A stretch of 64,000 bases of DNA from Kaistia defluvii (GTDB lineage: Bacteria > Pseudomonadota > Alphaproteobacteria > Rhizobiales > Kaistiaceae): contig NZ_JBEPSM010000001.1 of the NCBI RefSeq assembly GCF_040548815.1, positions 248,001 through 312,000 of the forward strand. Direction: 5' to 3'. The stretch's first letter is position 1. Each line of letters opens with the position of its first letter. The notes below the pieces were generated by a model that saw nothing but the letters and a program-made list of their open reading frames with translations, had not been told where the DNA came from and ran no database searches. This document shows, in pieces, positions 1 through 10,945 of the stretch. The position numbers were made by a program, and so were the translations under genes.

Positions 1-531
1 GTGCTGATGAGCCTGCGCCGCCTGAAGATCGACCGCATCGATCTCTGGCAGCTGCACCGGATCGATCCGCGCGTGCCCAAGGACGAGCAGTTCCAGGTGA
101 TCGCCGACATGCGCAAGGAAGGCCTGATCCGCCATGTCGGCCTGTCGGAAGTCTCCGTCGCCGACATCCAGGCGGCGCAGAAGTTCTTCCCCGTGACCAC
201 AGTGCAGAACCAGTACAACCTCGTCGATCGCAAGAGCGAGGCCGTGCTCGATTATGCCGAGGCCAACAATATCGGCTTCATTCCCTGGGCGCCGCTCGCT
301 TCCGGCAATCTCGCCCGGCCAGGGTCGGCGCTGACCGAGATCGCCGGCAAGCTCGGCGCGACGCCGGGCCAGGTGGCGCTCGCCTGGCTGCTGAAGCGCT
401 CGAAGGTGATGCTGCCGATTCCCGGCACGGGCAGCGTCAAGCATCTCGAGGAAAACACGGCCGCGGCTTCGATCAAACTCTCCGACGAGGACTTTGCCGC
501 CCTCGACTCGGAAGCCCGCCGCGCGGCGTAA
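1..531 (+). CDS. aldo/keto reductase, C-terminal part (cut by left edge)
   Basis: The 5' end lies outside the window, so the GTG at base 1 is probably internal. What remains is the C-terminal half of an NADPH-dependent aldo/keto reductase barrel. The family block around LWQLHRID carries the His of the catalytic tetrad (residue 19 here). It is followed by the substrate-loop Asn-Gln-Tyr (NQYNL), the [11 protein letters not shown] block and the cofactor-binding [14 protein letters not shown] segment near the C terminus. The Asp, Tyr and Lys of the tetrad would lie upstream of the window. Substrate unknown. Two further aldo/keto reductases follow within 5 kb, but this one is the most distant of the three. 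Confidence 0.9.
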   Translation: MLMSLRRLKIDRIDLWQLHRIDPRVPKDEQFQVIADMRKEGLIRHVGLSEVSVADIQAAQKFFPVTTVQNQYNLVDRKSEAVLDYAEANNIGFIPWAPLASGNLARPGSALTEIAGKLGATPGQVALAWLLKRSKVMLPIPGTGSVKHLEENTAAASIKLSDEDFAALDSEARRAA

Positions 532-585
532 CGATCCTCCAGCCGGTCGCGATGTTTTCGCGGCCGGCTGGAGCACTTCTTCCGG

Positions 586-708
586 CGTCATCCCGGGCTT
601 GCCCCGGGATCCATCCATCCGCGTTGGCTGCATCCGAGACGCGGCGCCGATGGGCCCGACCTCCCAGCGCCTCAGCTGTATGGATCCCGGGTCAAGCCCG
701 GGATGACG
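586..708. repeat. type A palindromic repeat, copy 1
   Basis: A 123-bp intergenic element with 29-nt terminal arms (586-614 and 680-708) that are reverse complements with one mismatch. Each arm is itself a hairpin of the form CGTCATCCCGGG..CCCGGGATCCAT. It fills most of the 208-nt gap between the reductase and the convergent PQQ dehydrogenase gene. Six more copies occur in this window (see 8909, 14680, 15167, 17284, 28698 and 58653). Confidence 0.85.
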
Positions 709-739
709 GCGAGGGTGGGGCGGGTGGGTGCGAGCCCCC

Positions 740-2695
740 TCAATTTGGCAGGGCGAACGCCACGATTTCGTCGGATACCCTCGGCGTCAGGATCGAATTC
801 CCGCCGACGGTGAAGACGACATATTGCTTGCCCTTGTAGTCGTAGACCGCCGGCATCGCGACGGCGGGGGCTTCGACCAGCGACTTCCAGAGAACCTCGC
901 CGGTCTTCAGGTCGATAGCGCGGACGCGGGAATCCATCGAGGCGCCGATGAAGATCACGCCGGTCGCCGTGACGACGGGCGCGCCGATCGTGATCGTCCC
1001 CCAGGATTCCGGCATGTAGAAGCCCCATTTCTGGATCTGGCCGAACGGCTTGTTCCAGAGCTGCGCGCCGGTCTTGAGGTCATACGCGGCCATCGTGCCA
1101 TAGGGCGGCTTCCAGCACGGCATGCCGAGCGGATTGAGGAAGGTGTTGAGATTCATGCCATAGGGGCCGCCGGTCTGCGGGAACAGGCCGCCGGTCTCCG
1201 AGCCGCCGCTGACGGCTTTCTCGTAATCGGCGCGGGTCAGCAACTGGTAGGTCTGCACCGCGCTGGAGGAATTGACGACGAAGGTTTGCGAGCGCGGATC
1301 GAGCGCGCCGCCGCCCCATTCCGTGCCGCCGATCGTGCCGGGATAGACCAGCGATCCCTGCAGGCTGGGCGGCGTGAAGCGGCCCTCGTCGACCAGCGAT
1401 TTGGCGGTGCGGCTGCAATAGCCGAAGCTCGCCCAGTCCGCGAGGTCGTAGACGCCCGGCCACTTGTCCGGCACCACCGGTTTCGGCAGGTCGACAAAGG
1501 GCTGGGTGGGGGCGGAATGCTCGCCCGGCACGGTCGATTTCGGCACCGGCCGCTCTTCCATCGGATAGATCGGCTCGCCGGTCGTGCGGTCGAGGATGTA
1601 GAGGAAGCCCTGCTTCGAGGTCTGGATCAGAGCGGGGATCGTCTTGCCGTCCTTCTCGAGGTCGAACAGCGTCGGTGCAGCGTTGGTGTCGAGGTCCCAG
1701 ATGTCGTGATGGACGAGCTGTCGGCTCCACAGCATCTTGCCGGTCGGGATATCGAGCGCCGTCACCGAGGTGATGACCTCGAGCCCCTCCGGAATGTCGC
1801 CGCCATAGAAATTGGGGCTGGGCGAGGAGACGGGAATGTAGAGGATCTGCCGTTCCGGATCGACCGACATCGAGGCCCAGACATTGGCCGTGCCGGTCTT
1901 GTTGATGAGCTCCGGCGGCAGCGAGTGGAACTCCCAGCGCAGGGCGCCGGTGCGCGCGTCGAGCGCGAAGATCGTGCCGGGGCTGTCGACGGTCTGGTCC
2001 CAGTCCTTGCCGGCCCAGCCCAGCAGCAGATAGTCCTTGAACACGGTTGGCGGCTGCAGCAGCGACAGCGGCCATTTCGCGTTGGTGGTGTTGAAGGCGT
2101 TGACGTCGAGCACGCCCGCCTTGCCGAAATCGGCGCAGGGCTTGCCGGTATCGGCGTCGACCGCATGCAGCTTGGCGTCCATCGTGCCGATATAGACGCG
2201 CTTGTCGCAGGCCTGGCCCGCGACCGGCGCATCGGCCTGCCAATAGGCGACGCCGCGGTTCTTCAGGTCCGGCTGCGTCAGCGCCTTCAGCTCGCCCTTG
2301 CTGTCATAGGTCCACTTAACCTTGCCGGTATCCGGCTCGATCGCGAAGATCCGGTAGAAGGGCGTGCCGAGATAGACGGTGTCGTTGACGAAGAGCGGCG
2401 TCGCCGACCAGACCGAGGGCGGCGTGGTGCCAGAGCCGTCCGACATGTCGCCGGTGTGCACCTTCCAGGCGACCTTCAGATCCTTCACGTTTTCCGGCGT
2501 GATCTGCGTCAGCGGCGAGAATTTTCGCGCCTGCAGATCGCCGTTGAAGGTCGACCAGTTCTTGGCGGTGTCGTTAAGCGGGGCGGGGTTGGCGGCATCC
2601 TGGGCGCGGGCGGCCGTGGCTAGGCCGGCGGAGCTTGCGATGGCGAACAGGCAAGACAGGGCGAGGCGAGGCAGACGAGCTTCAGTCCGAGGCAT
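740..2695 (-). CDS. PQQ-dependent membrane-associated dehydrogenase, SldA/GCD-like catalytic subunit
   Basis: A 651-residue periplasmic quinoprotein that should oxidise a polyol or sugar and pass electrons to ubiquinone. An N-terminal signal peptide (about residues 1-31, ending ARAQ) is followed by an eight-bladed propeller recognisable from repeated TGxxxW docking motifs (for example PDTGKVKW, ARTGALRW, LKTGEVLW). The VHHDIWDLD segment and the SKQG..ILDRTTGEPI segment match the active-site regions of the glucose/quinate/glycerol dehydrogenase group. There is no CxxCH, so it is not a haem-containing quinohaemoprotein. It lacks the N-terminal membrane domain of one-piece glucose dehydrogenase. 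Instead a four-helix protein is encoded 14 nt upstream in the same direction, as in Gluconobacter sldB-sldA. No pqq biosynthesis gene is in the window. The substrate is an inference only. Confidence 0.85.
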   Translation of the reverse strand: MPRTEARLPRLALSCLFAIASSAGLATAARAQDAANPAPLNDTAKNWSTFNGDLQARKFSPLTQITPENVKDLKVAWKVHTGDMSDGSGTTPPSVWSATPLFVNDTVYLGTPFYRIFAIEPDTGKVKWTYDSKGELKALTQPDLKNRGVAYWQADAPVAGQACDKRVYIGTMDAKLHAVDADTGKPCADFGKAGVLDVNAFNTTNAKWPLSLLQPPTVFKDYLLLGWAGKDWDQTVDSPGTIFALDARTGALRWEFHSLPPELINKTGTANVWASMSVDPERQILYIPVSSPSPNFYGGDIPEGLEVITSVTALDIPTGKMLWSRQLVHHDIWDLDTNAAPTLFDLEKDGKTIPALIQTSKQGFLYILDRTTGEPIYPMEERPVPKSTVPGEHSAPTQPFVDLPKPVVPDKWPGVYDLADWASFGYCSRTAKSLVDEGRFTPPSLQGSLVYPGTIGGTEWGGGALDPRSQTFVVNSSSAVQTYQLLTRADYEKAVSGGSETGGLFPQTGGPYGMNLNTFLNPLGMPCWKPPYGTMAAYDLKTGAQLWNKPFGQIQKWGFYMPESWGTITIGAPVVTATGVIFIGASMDSRVRAIDLKTGEVLWKSLVEAPAVAMPAVYDYKGKQYVVFTVGGNSILTPRVSDEIVAFALPN

Positions 2696-2709
2696 GATCG
2701 GCGCTTTCG

Positions 2710-3090
2710 TCAGGAGGTGGGGATCGCTTTCAGGTCGCGGGCTGGCCCGAACACATGCAGCAGCCAGCCGACCAGGCCGGCAACCATGAGCCAGAGCAGG
2801 GCCTGGCTTTCGAGCAGGTAGGCGGCGAAGCCGGTGCCGAAGATGTCGACCAGGCAGCCGATGACGAGAAAGCCGCGCAGGAAGCCGCCGAGCCGGGACG
2901 CGCGCGCCAGGATCAGCGCCGCGACCAGCATGATCGCGGTGGAGGCGATGACGAGGAGGGTGCCGGGCTCGCCGGCGATGCCGCTGTCGCGGTTGAAGTA
3001 GTTGGCGATCGAGACGGCCAGTCCGGCCAGGGCGGCGAGCGCCATAAGCCAGGCGCCGGAGGTGGAGAGGCTAGCGCTGCGTGTGCTCAT
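2710..3090 (-). CDS. small four-helix membrane protein, candidate SldB-like anchor of the PQQ dehydrogenase
   Basis: A 126-residue protein with four hydrophobic segments (about residues 12-32, 43-64, 70-95 and 97-118). I start at MSTRS because a GGGGA lies a few bases upstream; an ATG 24 nt further upstream is possible. It is encoded 14 nt before the PQQ dehydrogenase. Known biology: membrane-bound glucose dehydrogenases have an N-terminal membrane domain fused to the PQQ propeller, whereas Gluconobacter glycerol dehydrogenase keeps it as a separate subunit, SldB, of about this size. Length, topology and position make this the likely quinone-docking membrane subunit. Sequence homology to SldB could not be tested here. 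Confidence 0.7.
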   Translation of the reverse strand: MSTRSASLSTSGAWLMALAALAGLAVSIANYFNRDSGIAGEPGTLLVIASTAIMLVAALILARASRLGGFLRGFLVIGCLVDIFGTGFAAYLLESQALLWLMVAGLVGWLLHVFGPARDLKAIPTS

Positions 3091-3272
3091 GCAGTCCCCA
3101 TGCTTGGAGCGCAAGGCACCGCACCGGGACAGCCGGGCCTCACGTCACGCAAACAGTAACCGATAAGTGGCTCGTGCATAGGCACTTTATGGTTCACATT
3201 GCCGAGATCGCCGAACCGCGCCGGGCCCCAATCGTCCAGGGCGGATCGGATCCGGTCGTCAAGGAGCGCTCC

Positions 3273-4253
3273 ATGGAATATACCCGTCTCGGTCGCACTG
3301 GCCTCGAAGTTTCCCGCCTCTGCCTCGGCTGCATGAGCTATGGCGACCCGGCGCGCGGCAACCATGCCTGGACGCTGCCGGAAGCCGAAAGCCGGCCCTT
3401 CATCCGCAAGGCGCTGGAGCTCGGCATCAATTTCTTCGACACGGCGAATGTCTATTCCGACGGCTCCAGCGAGGAGATCGTCGGCCGGGCGCTGAACGAT
3501 TTCGCCAGGCGCGAGGAGGTGGTGATCGCCACCAAGGTGCATGGCCGCATGCGCCCTGGTCCGAACGGCGCCGGCCTGTCGCGCAAGGCGATCCTGCACG
3601 AGATCGATGCGAGCCTGACGCGGCTCGGCACCGATTATGTCGACCTCTACCAGATCCACCGCTTCGACTATGAAACGCCGATCGAGGAGACGATCGAGGC
3701 GCTGGACGAGGTCGTGAAGATGGGCAAGGCCCGCTATATCGGCGCCTCGTCCATGTATGCGTGGCAGTTCGCGCAGATGCTGGCCAAGCAGGAGGCGCTC
3801 GGCCTCGCCCGCTTCGTCTCGATGCAGGATTACGTCAACCTGCTCTACCGCGAGGAGGAGCGCGAGATGCTGCCGCTCTGCGCGGCGGAAGGGATCGGCG
3901 TCATCCCCTGGAGCCCGCTCGCGCGTGGCCGGCTGACGCGCGACTGGGACGAGAAGACGGCGCGCGCCGAGACGGACGAATTCGGCAAGGGGCTCTATTC
4001 GCGCACGGCCGATGCCGACAGGCGCGTGGTGGAGGCCGTGGCGCATGTCGCCGAGCAGCGCGGCCTGCCGCGCGCCCAGATCGCGCTCGCCTGGGTGCTG
4101 TCGAAATCGGTGATCACGGCGCCGATCGTCGGCGCGACCAAGATGCAGCATCTCGACGACGCGGCGGCGGCGCTGTCGGTCCGGCTCGACGAATTCGAGA
4201 TCGCCGCGCTGGAAGCAGCCTACGTGCCGCATGCGGTGGCGGGCTTCGCCTGA
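3273..4253 (+). CDS. aldo/keto reductase
   Basis: A complete 326-residue cytosolic NADPH-dependent oxidoreductase. The catalytic tetrad is visible: Asp56 and Tyr61 in FFDTANVYSDG, Lys88 in VIATKVHG and His129 in DLYQIHRFD. The cofactor segment near the C terminus is PIVGATKMQHLDDA. The start at 3273 is set by AAGGAG at 3261-3266. The open frame continues upstream to 3081, but that stretch overlaps the 5' region of the divergent membrane-protein gene and lacks family similarity. The 182-nt gap to that gene would hold divergent promoters. Substrate unknown; the GLSRKAILHEIDASLTRLGT block is typical of YajO/Tas-like reductases. Confidence 0.92.
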   Translation: MEYTRLGRTGLEVSRLCLGCMSYGDPARGNHAWTLPEAESRPFIRKALELGINFFDTANVYSDGSSEEIVGRALNDFARREEVVIATKVHGRMRPGPNGAGLSRKAILHEIDASLTRLGTDYVDLYQIHRFDYETPIEETIEALDEVVKMGKARYIGASSMYAWQFAQMLAKQEALGLARFVSMQDYVNLLYREEEREMLPLCAAEGIGVIPWSPLARGRLTRDWDEKTARAETDEFGKGLYSRTADADRRVVEAVAHVAEQRGLPRAQIALAWVLSKSVITAPIVGATKMQHLDDAAAALSVRLDEFEIAALEAAYVPHAVAGFA

Positions 4254-4323
4254 GCCCCGTCAAAAGCCCCGGGATTGGCCGCGCGTCATCGCGGCCAATC
4301 TGCTTTTCGGGAGAGAGCCGACG

Positions 4324-6727
<2,404 letters not shown>

Positions 6728-7032
6728 GATGCCCTAACTTCCGGAAGTTCGATCCGGCTTCGCGGCTGCCCGGGATTGGCCCCACACCGCAGCTTCGGGA
6801 TAAGCGTCGGCGTGTAAAGATTGCGTGTCGAAAGGCTGCAAGACTTGCGTCTTTCGGTGCCGATCCTGACGCAGCAGGCCGAATACCGGCGCCGCACCCG
6901 ACCGGCAAACATTCGGCGCTTCTCTCGCTGCGGCATGCCCAAGCGGGAGCATGGCGCATCGTCGGGCTATCCCGGCTGGAGCCGTCCGAAGATCTGTGAT
7001 CTGTTTCGGGGGCAAGCGCCAGGAGCTCATGG
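6728..7032. other. divergent intergenic region, no gene seen
   Basis: These 305 nt separate the secreted hydrolase (minus) from the DUF4239 gene (plus) and should contain two divergent promoters. I see only a small inverted repeat (AAGAC at 6840-6844, GTCTT at 6849-6853) and no dispersed repeat. No convincing promoter hexamer pair was found. Confidence 0.5.
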
Positions 7033-7818
7033 GTGAACGTCATTTCCGTATCGGTTGGAATCGCCTTCGTCCTCGCGGCGATGGCGATCGTCTTCGGCAG
7101 CTATTTTCTGGCGCGCCGGCTCCTGCGGGTCGGCGACGAGGTCGACCGTACGCCGGACGCCGCGGCCTCCATCGCCGTGCGCATCGCCGCGCTGCATGGC
7201 CTGATCCTCGCGCTGGTCTATGCCCAGGAACTCGACGACTACAAGGGCATCCGCAATGTGCTGACGCAGGAGGCCACGGCGGTTTCCGACGTCTATCATG
7301 ACGTCTACCGCTATGGCGGCCCGGTGGTGGGTCCGGTCCAGGTGACGCTGGCCAGCTACCTCGACACGGTGGTCAACGAGGAATGGGATCGTCTGGCGCG
7401 CGGCGAGGGGCTCTCGGCGCAGGCCTGGATCGACTGGGACAAGGTCTATGGCATCTTGCTCGACCTCAGCCCTTCCACGGATCGCGAGCGATATCTGGCG
7501 GGCCGGATGCGCGACCGCATCACCGCGGTCGCCGGCTATCGGCAATTGCGCGAGGCGACGGCGGTGGGGCGCTTCAGCGGCCTTTTCTGGGCGCCGGCCC
7601 TGATCGGTCTGGCGCTGCTTTCGGTGCCGTTCTACGTCTTCCGGCCCAGCCGCAACAATGTGGTGCTGCTGTCGATCTTCGCGCTCTATTCCGGCGTGAT
7701 CCTGTTCTTCATCTACGCTTTCGCCAACCCGTTCGCCCAGCCCGGCAAGCTGCAGCCGGCGCCCTTCCAGCATCTGCTGCGCGGCGATATCGGCCAGAGC
7801 CTGCCCCCGAAGGGTTAG
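7033..7818 (+). CDS. DUF4239 (bestrophin-like) membrane protein
   Basis: A 261-residue inner-membrane protein of unknown function. Two hydrophobic segments lie near the N terminus (about residues 5-27 and 50-64) and two near the C terminus (about residues 183-203 and 209-231), enclosing a soluble region of roughly 110 residues. This layout and the ALHGLILALVYAQE..EATAVSDVY block fit the DUF4239 family. The GTG start is preceded by AGGAG at 7021-7025, seven bases away. A second DUF4239-type gene lies inside the GTA cluster 3.1 kb downstream. Function not known. Confidence 0.75.
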   Translation: MNVISVSVGIAFVLAAMAIVFGSYFLARRLLRVGDEVDRTPDAAASIAVRIAALHGLILALVYAQELDDYKGIRNVLTQEATAVSDVYHDVYRYGGPVVGPVQVTLASYLDTVVNEEWDRLARGEGLSAQAWIDWDKVYGILLDLSPSTDRERYLAGRMRDRITAVAGYRQLREATAVGRFSGLFWAPALIGLALLSVPFYVFRPSRNNVVLLSIFALYSGVILFFIYAFANPFAQPGKLQPAPFQHLLRGDIGQSLPPKG

Positions 7819-7842
7819 GCTCTTTCCAGACTCCGCAGGGCG

Positions 7843-7872
7843 GCCGATTCCAACACTCGAGTCGGAATCGGC
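7843..7872. terminator. hairpin between convergent genes, candidate bidirectional terminator
   Basis: GCCGATTCC (7843-7851) pairs perfectly with GGAATCGGC (7864-7872) across a 12-nt loop, in the 70-nt gap between the convergent DUF4239 and SDR genes. Placement suits a terminator for both, but neither side has a T run. Confidence 0.45.
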
Positions 7873-7888
7873 GAAGGAGGCGGGACGG

Positions 7889-8659
7889 CTACCGCGCCGT
7901 CCAGCCGCCATCGACCAGAAGCGTCTGGCCGGTGATCATCGAGGCGGCGTCGGAGGCGAGGAAGACGACGACGCCGGAGACTTCCTTGGGCTGGCCGATC
8001 CGGTGCAGGGCGGCGATGCGCTCCAGCACGTCGGCGTGGAATTCGGGATCGGACAGCATGTCGGCCGTGCCGTCGGTGCGGATGAAGGTCGGCGCCACGC
8101 AATTGACGCGGACATTGTGCTGGCCCCATTCGACCGCGAAGCATTTGGTCATGTGGCTGACCGCCGCCTTGCTCAGGCAGTAGATCGCCTCGCCGGGCAG
8201 GGCGATCGCGCCGGCCTGCGAGCCCATGTTGATGATCGCGCCGGTCTTCCGCTCGATCATGTGCCGGCCGACATATTGCGACAGGAAGAAGGTCGATTTG
8301 ACGGTCAGGTTGATCGTGAAGTCGAAATCCGCCTCCGGGAAGTCCTCGACCGGCCCGATCGTGCCGCCGCCGGCATTGTTGACCAGGATATCGATCTGGC
8401 CGAGGGCTGCGATCGCAGCGTCGACCGCCGAATAGGCCTGCGGCAGGTCGAGCACGTCCATCTGCAGCGGGACGGCGCGGCGGCCCATCGCCTCGATTTC
8501 GGCAACCAGCCCGGCATCGGAAGTCGCGTCGCGCAGGCCGAGCGCCACATCCGCGCCCCCAGCGGCCAGCGCCAGCGCGGTGGCGCGGCCGAGGCCGCGC
8601 GCGGCGCCGGTGACAAGGGCCGTACGGCCGGTAAGGTCGAAGCTCGGCAGGTCGCTCAT
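7889..8659 (-). CDS. short-chain dehydrogenase/reductase (SDR)
   Basis: A 256-residue classical SDR, a cytosolic NAD(P)-dependent oxidoreductase. The cofactor motif TGAARGLG covers residues 17-24, NNAG covers residues 94-97 and the catalytic triad is Ser147, Tyr160 and Lys164. The C-terminal SDAASMITGQTLLVDGG block is standard for glucose or 3-ketoacyl reductase-like members. The ATG at 8659 gives the normal N terminus just ahead of the Rossmann fold. Substrate cannot be read from the sequence. Confidence 0.92.
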   Translation of the reverse strand: MSDLPSFDLTGRTALVTGAARGLGRATALALAAGGADVALGLRDATSDAGLVAEIEAMGRRAVPLQMDVLDLPQAYSAVDAAIAALGQIDILVNNAGGGTIGPVEDFPEADFDFTINLTVKSTFFLSQYVGRHMIERKTGAIINMGSQAGAIALPGEAIYCLSKAAVSHMTKCFAVEWGQHNVRVNCVAPTFIRTDGTADMLSDPEFHADVLERIAALHRIGQPKEVSGVVVFLASDAASMITGQTLLVDGGWTAR

Positions 8660-8794
8660 AAGGGTTCCCCTCCCAGGGATTCTTGGAATTTGGCGGCAGG
8701 ATAGTGCAGGGCGGCGCGCTTGTCTGGTGCGGGTTGCACGAAGCTGTTGCTGCCGGCCCGGAAGGGAATGTCTCGATGGATAGGAAAATAGTCC

Positions 8795-8823
8795 TTGACA
8801 GCGAGGCGCTGCTCCGGTAGGGT
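8795..8823 (+). promoter_or_regulatory. candidate sigma-70 promoter upstream of the GTA cluster
   Basis: TTGACA (8795-8800), a 17-nt spacer and TAGGGT (8818-8823), pointing at the small terminase gene about 260 nt downstream. It lies in the 425-nt gap 8660-9084, which otherwise holds only a type A repeat. The -35 is perfect and the -10 is weak; no start-site evidence exists. Confidence 0.4.
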
Positions 8824-8908
8824 TCAGGCATAGTCGAAGAGTTGCGTTCAGCGGATGCGGGCGCTCAAAGGCTCCCCCAATTCAGATCCCCTGCCTTCCA
8901 AGTCTCGC

Positions 8909-9010
8909 CGTCATCCCCGGCTTGACCGGGGATCCATCCAGCCGGGTTCTAGGAGGTGCGAACCTCCCGGATGCTCCGCTGCATGGGTCCCCGCCTTCGC
9001 GGGGATGACG
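8909..9010. repeat. type A palindromic repeat, copy 2
   Basis: Left arm 8909-8937 and right arm 8983-9010 are near reverse complements, each a hairpin (CGTCATCCCCGG..CCGGGGATCC and its mirror). The interior shares with copies 3 and 5 the sequence GCGAACCTCCC, so similarity is not confined to the arms. It lies between the candidate promoter and the first GTA gene and could affect readthrough. Confidence 0.85.
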
Positions 9011-9084
9011 GCGAGCGGGGGCACCGTCTGCTCACTCTTGGCCACCACCGTCAGCCAACACAGTTCCCCACCGAGGCGAAAAGA

Positions 9085-9579
9085 ATGCCGGAACTGAGCC
9101 TCGATCAGTGGGCGGCGGTGCGCGTCGCCTATGAGACGTCGGCGCTGCCACTTCGCGATATCGCCGCCGAGCATGGGGTCAGCCATGTCGCGGTGGCGAA
9201 GCGGGCGGACCGGCAGGGTTGGCTGCGGCCGGGCGAGGCGCCGCCGCTGCCGGACGGCGCGGCGGAGGAGAAGCTGGTGGCGCGGCTTTATCGGACCTTT
9301 GAAAAGCAGGTCGCCGAGCTCGAATTGCGCTTCGCCAATGGCGAGGGCGGCGTCGAGGAGAAGGACGCGCGCACGCTCTCCGTGCTGGCGCGCACCCTCG
9401 AGACGCTGGGAAAGCTGCGGGAAGGAACGGACGATGCCGCCGATGCCGCTCCCCTCGACATCGAGGCCCTCCGGGCGCGGCTTCAGGCGCGCCTGGAACA
9501 GCTCGATGCAGCGGGGGATGCGGCCGTCGCGCCTGCTGGCGGGGTTGCGGCCGGAGGAGATCGATGCGTTCCAGCATGA
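9085..9579 (+). CDS. GTA small terminase subunit, g1-like
   Basis: A 164-residue protein at the head of the GTA cluster that should recognise DNA and regulate the large terminase during packaging. Residues about 22-43 (LRDIAAEHGVSHVAVAKRADRQ) read as a helix-turn-helix. Residues about 62-110 form a charged, probably helical stretch expected for oligomerisation. The ATG is preceded by GAGG about 8 nt upstream. Its 3' end overlaps the large terminase by 74 nt. From the literature as I recall it, RcGTA TerS lacks a DNA-binding domain, so the visible helix-turn-helix is notable. Confidence 0.75.
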   Translation: MPELSLDQWAAVRVAYETSALPLRDIAAEHGVSHVAVAKRADRQGWLRPGEAPPLPDGAAEEKLVARLYRTFEKQVAELELRFANGEGGVEEKDARTLSVLARTLETLGKLREGTDDAADAAPLDIEALRARLQARLEQLDAAGDAAVAPAGGVAAGGDRCVPA

Positions 9580-10798
9580 CTGGGATTTCTGGGCGAGGGA
9601 CGACCAGTATCCGCCCGAAGGCGACTGGCTCACCTGGCTGATGATCGGCGGGCGCGGCGCCGGCAAGACCCGCGCTGGAGCGGAATGGATCCGCGGCCTC
9701 GCTGCCGGCCGTCCGGGCTTTGCCGCGTCGCCGGTCGGGCGGATCGCCCTGATCGGCGAGACCTTGGCCGATGTCCGCGACGTGATGATCGAAGGGGTTT
9801 CGGGGCTGCTCTCCGTGCACCGTCGGCACGAGCGGCCGAACTGGCAGCCGTCGCGCCGCCGGCTGGAATGGCCGAATGGCGCGCTGGCGCTGTGTTTTTC
9901 GTCGGAAGACCCGGAGAGTTTGCGCGGTCCGCAATTCGAGGCGGCCTGGGCGGACGAACTGGGCAAATGGCGCTATCCGGAGGCCTGCTGGGACATGCTG
10001 CAATTCGGCCTTCGGCTGGGCGACATGCCCCGTCAGCTCGTCACCACGACGCCGCGCCCGATCCCGCTGCTGAAGCGGCTGCTTTCCGCCGAGCGGACCG
10101 TGATTACCCGCGCCGGCACCTCGGCCAACCTCGCCAATCTCGCGCCGGGCTTCCTGGAGCGCGTCGTTGGGCGCTATCGCGGCACCCGGCTCGGCCGGCA
10201 GGAGATCGACGGAGAATGGATCGAGGATCGCGCCGATGCGCTGTGGAGCCGTGACGAGATCGAACGCCAGCGCGTCGAGCGCGCGCCGGATCTCGTCCGC
10301 ATCGCGGTCGCGGTCGATCCGCCCGCCTCGCGGCGCAAGGGGGCGGATGCCTGTGGCATCGTCGCCTGCGGCCTGGCCGAGGATGGCACCGCCTATGTCC
10401 TGGCGGATCGGAGTCTCGCCGAGGTGAGGCCGGCGGCCTGGGCTTCGGTCGCGGTCGGGCTTTACCGGGCGCTTGATGCGGATCTGCTGGTCGCCGAGGT
10501 CAACCAGGGCGGCGACATGGTGGCGAGCGTGATCAACGAGGTCGATCCGGCCGTGCCGGTGACTTCGGTGCGCGCGACGCGTGGAAAATATCTGCGGGCC
10601 GAACCGGTGGCGGCGCTCTATGCGCAGGGCCGGGTGCGCCATGCCGGGACGTTTCCGGCGCTGGAGGATGAAATGGCGGATTTCGGCCCGGAGGGCCTGG
10701 CCCATGGCCGCTCGCCGGACCGGCTCGACGCGCTGGTCTGGGCGCTGACCGCGCTGATGCTGCGCGCGCCGGGCGAGCCGAGGATCCGGAGCATGTGA
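9506..10798 (+). CDS. GTA large terminase (TerL), g2
   Basis: A 430-residue packaging motor that translocates and cuts DNA into the prohead. The Walker A motif GGRGAGKT covers residues 48-55, and a Walker B-like acidic pair lies in FEAAWADELGKW. The C-terminal RNase H-like nuclease begins near RIAVAVDPPAS (first acidic residue), with further acidic residues in LLVAEVNQGGD and the late DRLDALVWA. Start candidates are ATG at 9506 or at 9518; both place the Walker motif where GTA and HK97-like terminases have it. The open frame reaches back to 9131 but that part is the shadow of the small terminase. Translation is probably coupled to g1 through the 74-nt overlap. Confidence 0.9.
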   Translation: MQRGMRPSRLLAGLRPEEIDAFQHDWDFWARDDQYPPEGDWLTWLMIGGRGAGKTRAGAEWIRGLAAGRPGFAASPVGRIALIGETLADVRDVMIEGVSGLLSVHRRHERPNWQPSRRRLEWPNGALALCFSSEDPESLRGPQFEAAWADELGKWRYPEACWDMLQFGLRLGDMPRQLVTTTPRPIPLLKRLLSAERTVITRAGTSANLANLAPGFLERVVGRYRGTRLGRQEIDGEWIEDRADALWSRDEIERQRVERAPDLVRIAVAVDPPASRRKGADACGIVACGLAEDGTAYVLADRSLAEVRPAAWASVAVGLYRALDADLLVAEVNQGGDMVASVINEVDPAVPVTSVRATRGKYLRAEPVAALYAQGRVRHAGTFPALEDEMADFGPEGLAHGRSPDRLDALVWALTALMLRAPGEPRIRSM

Positions 10799-10945
10799 AG
10801 CGACGTTTGGCTGCGGGATCGGAAGGCCGGTTGTCTTGCAAGGCGAATCCCCTGAAGCATCAGGCAGAAGCCGCGTGCCGGCGCCCGTCGCCGCGCGTGG
10901 GCGACGGTCCCGATCCTGTCGGACGCATGCAATGGGGAACTATCG

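Noticed and set aside
728-2623. Long plus-strand frame of 631 codons
   Set aside because: It is a mirror of the PQQ dehydrogenase gene in GC-rich DNA, full of Arg, Gly and Ala with no family motif.
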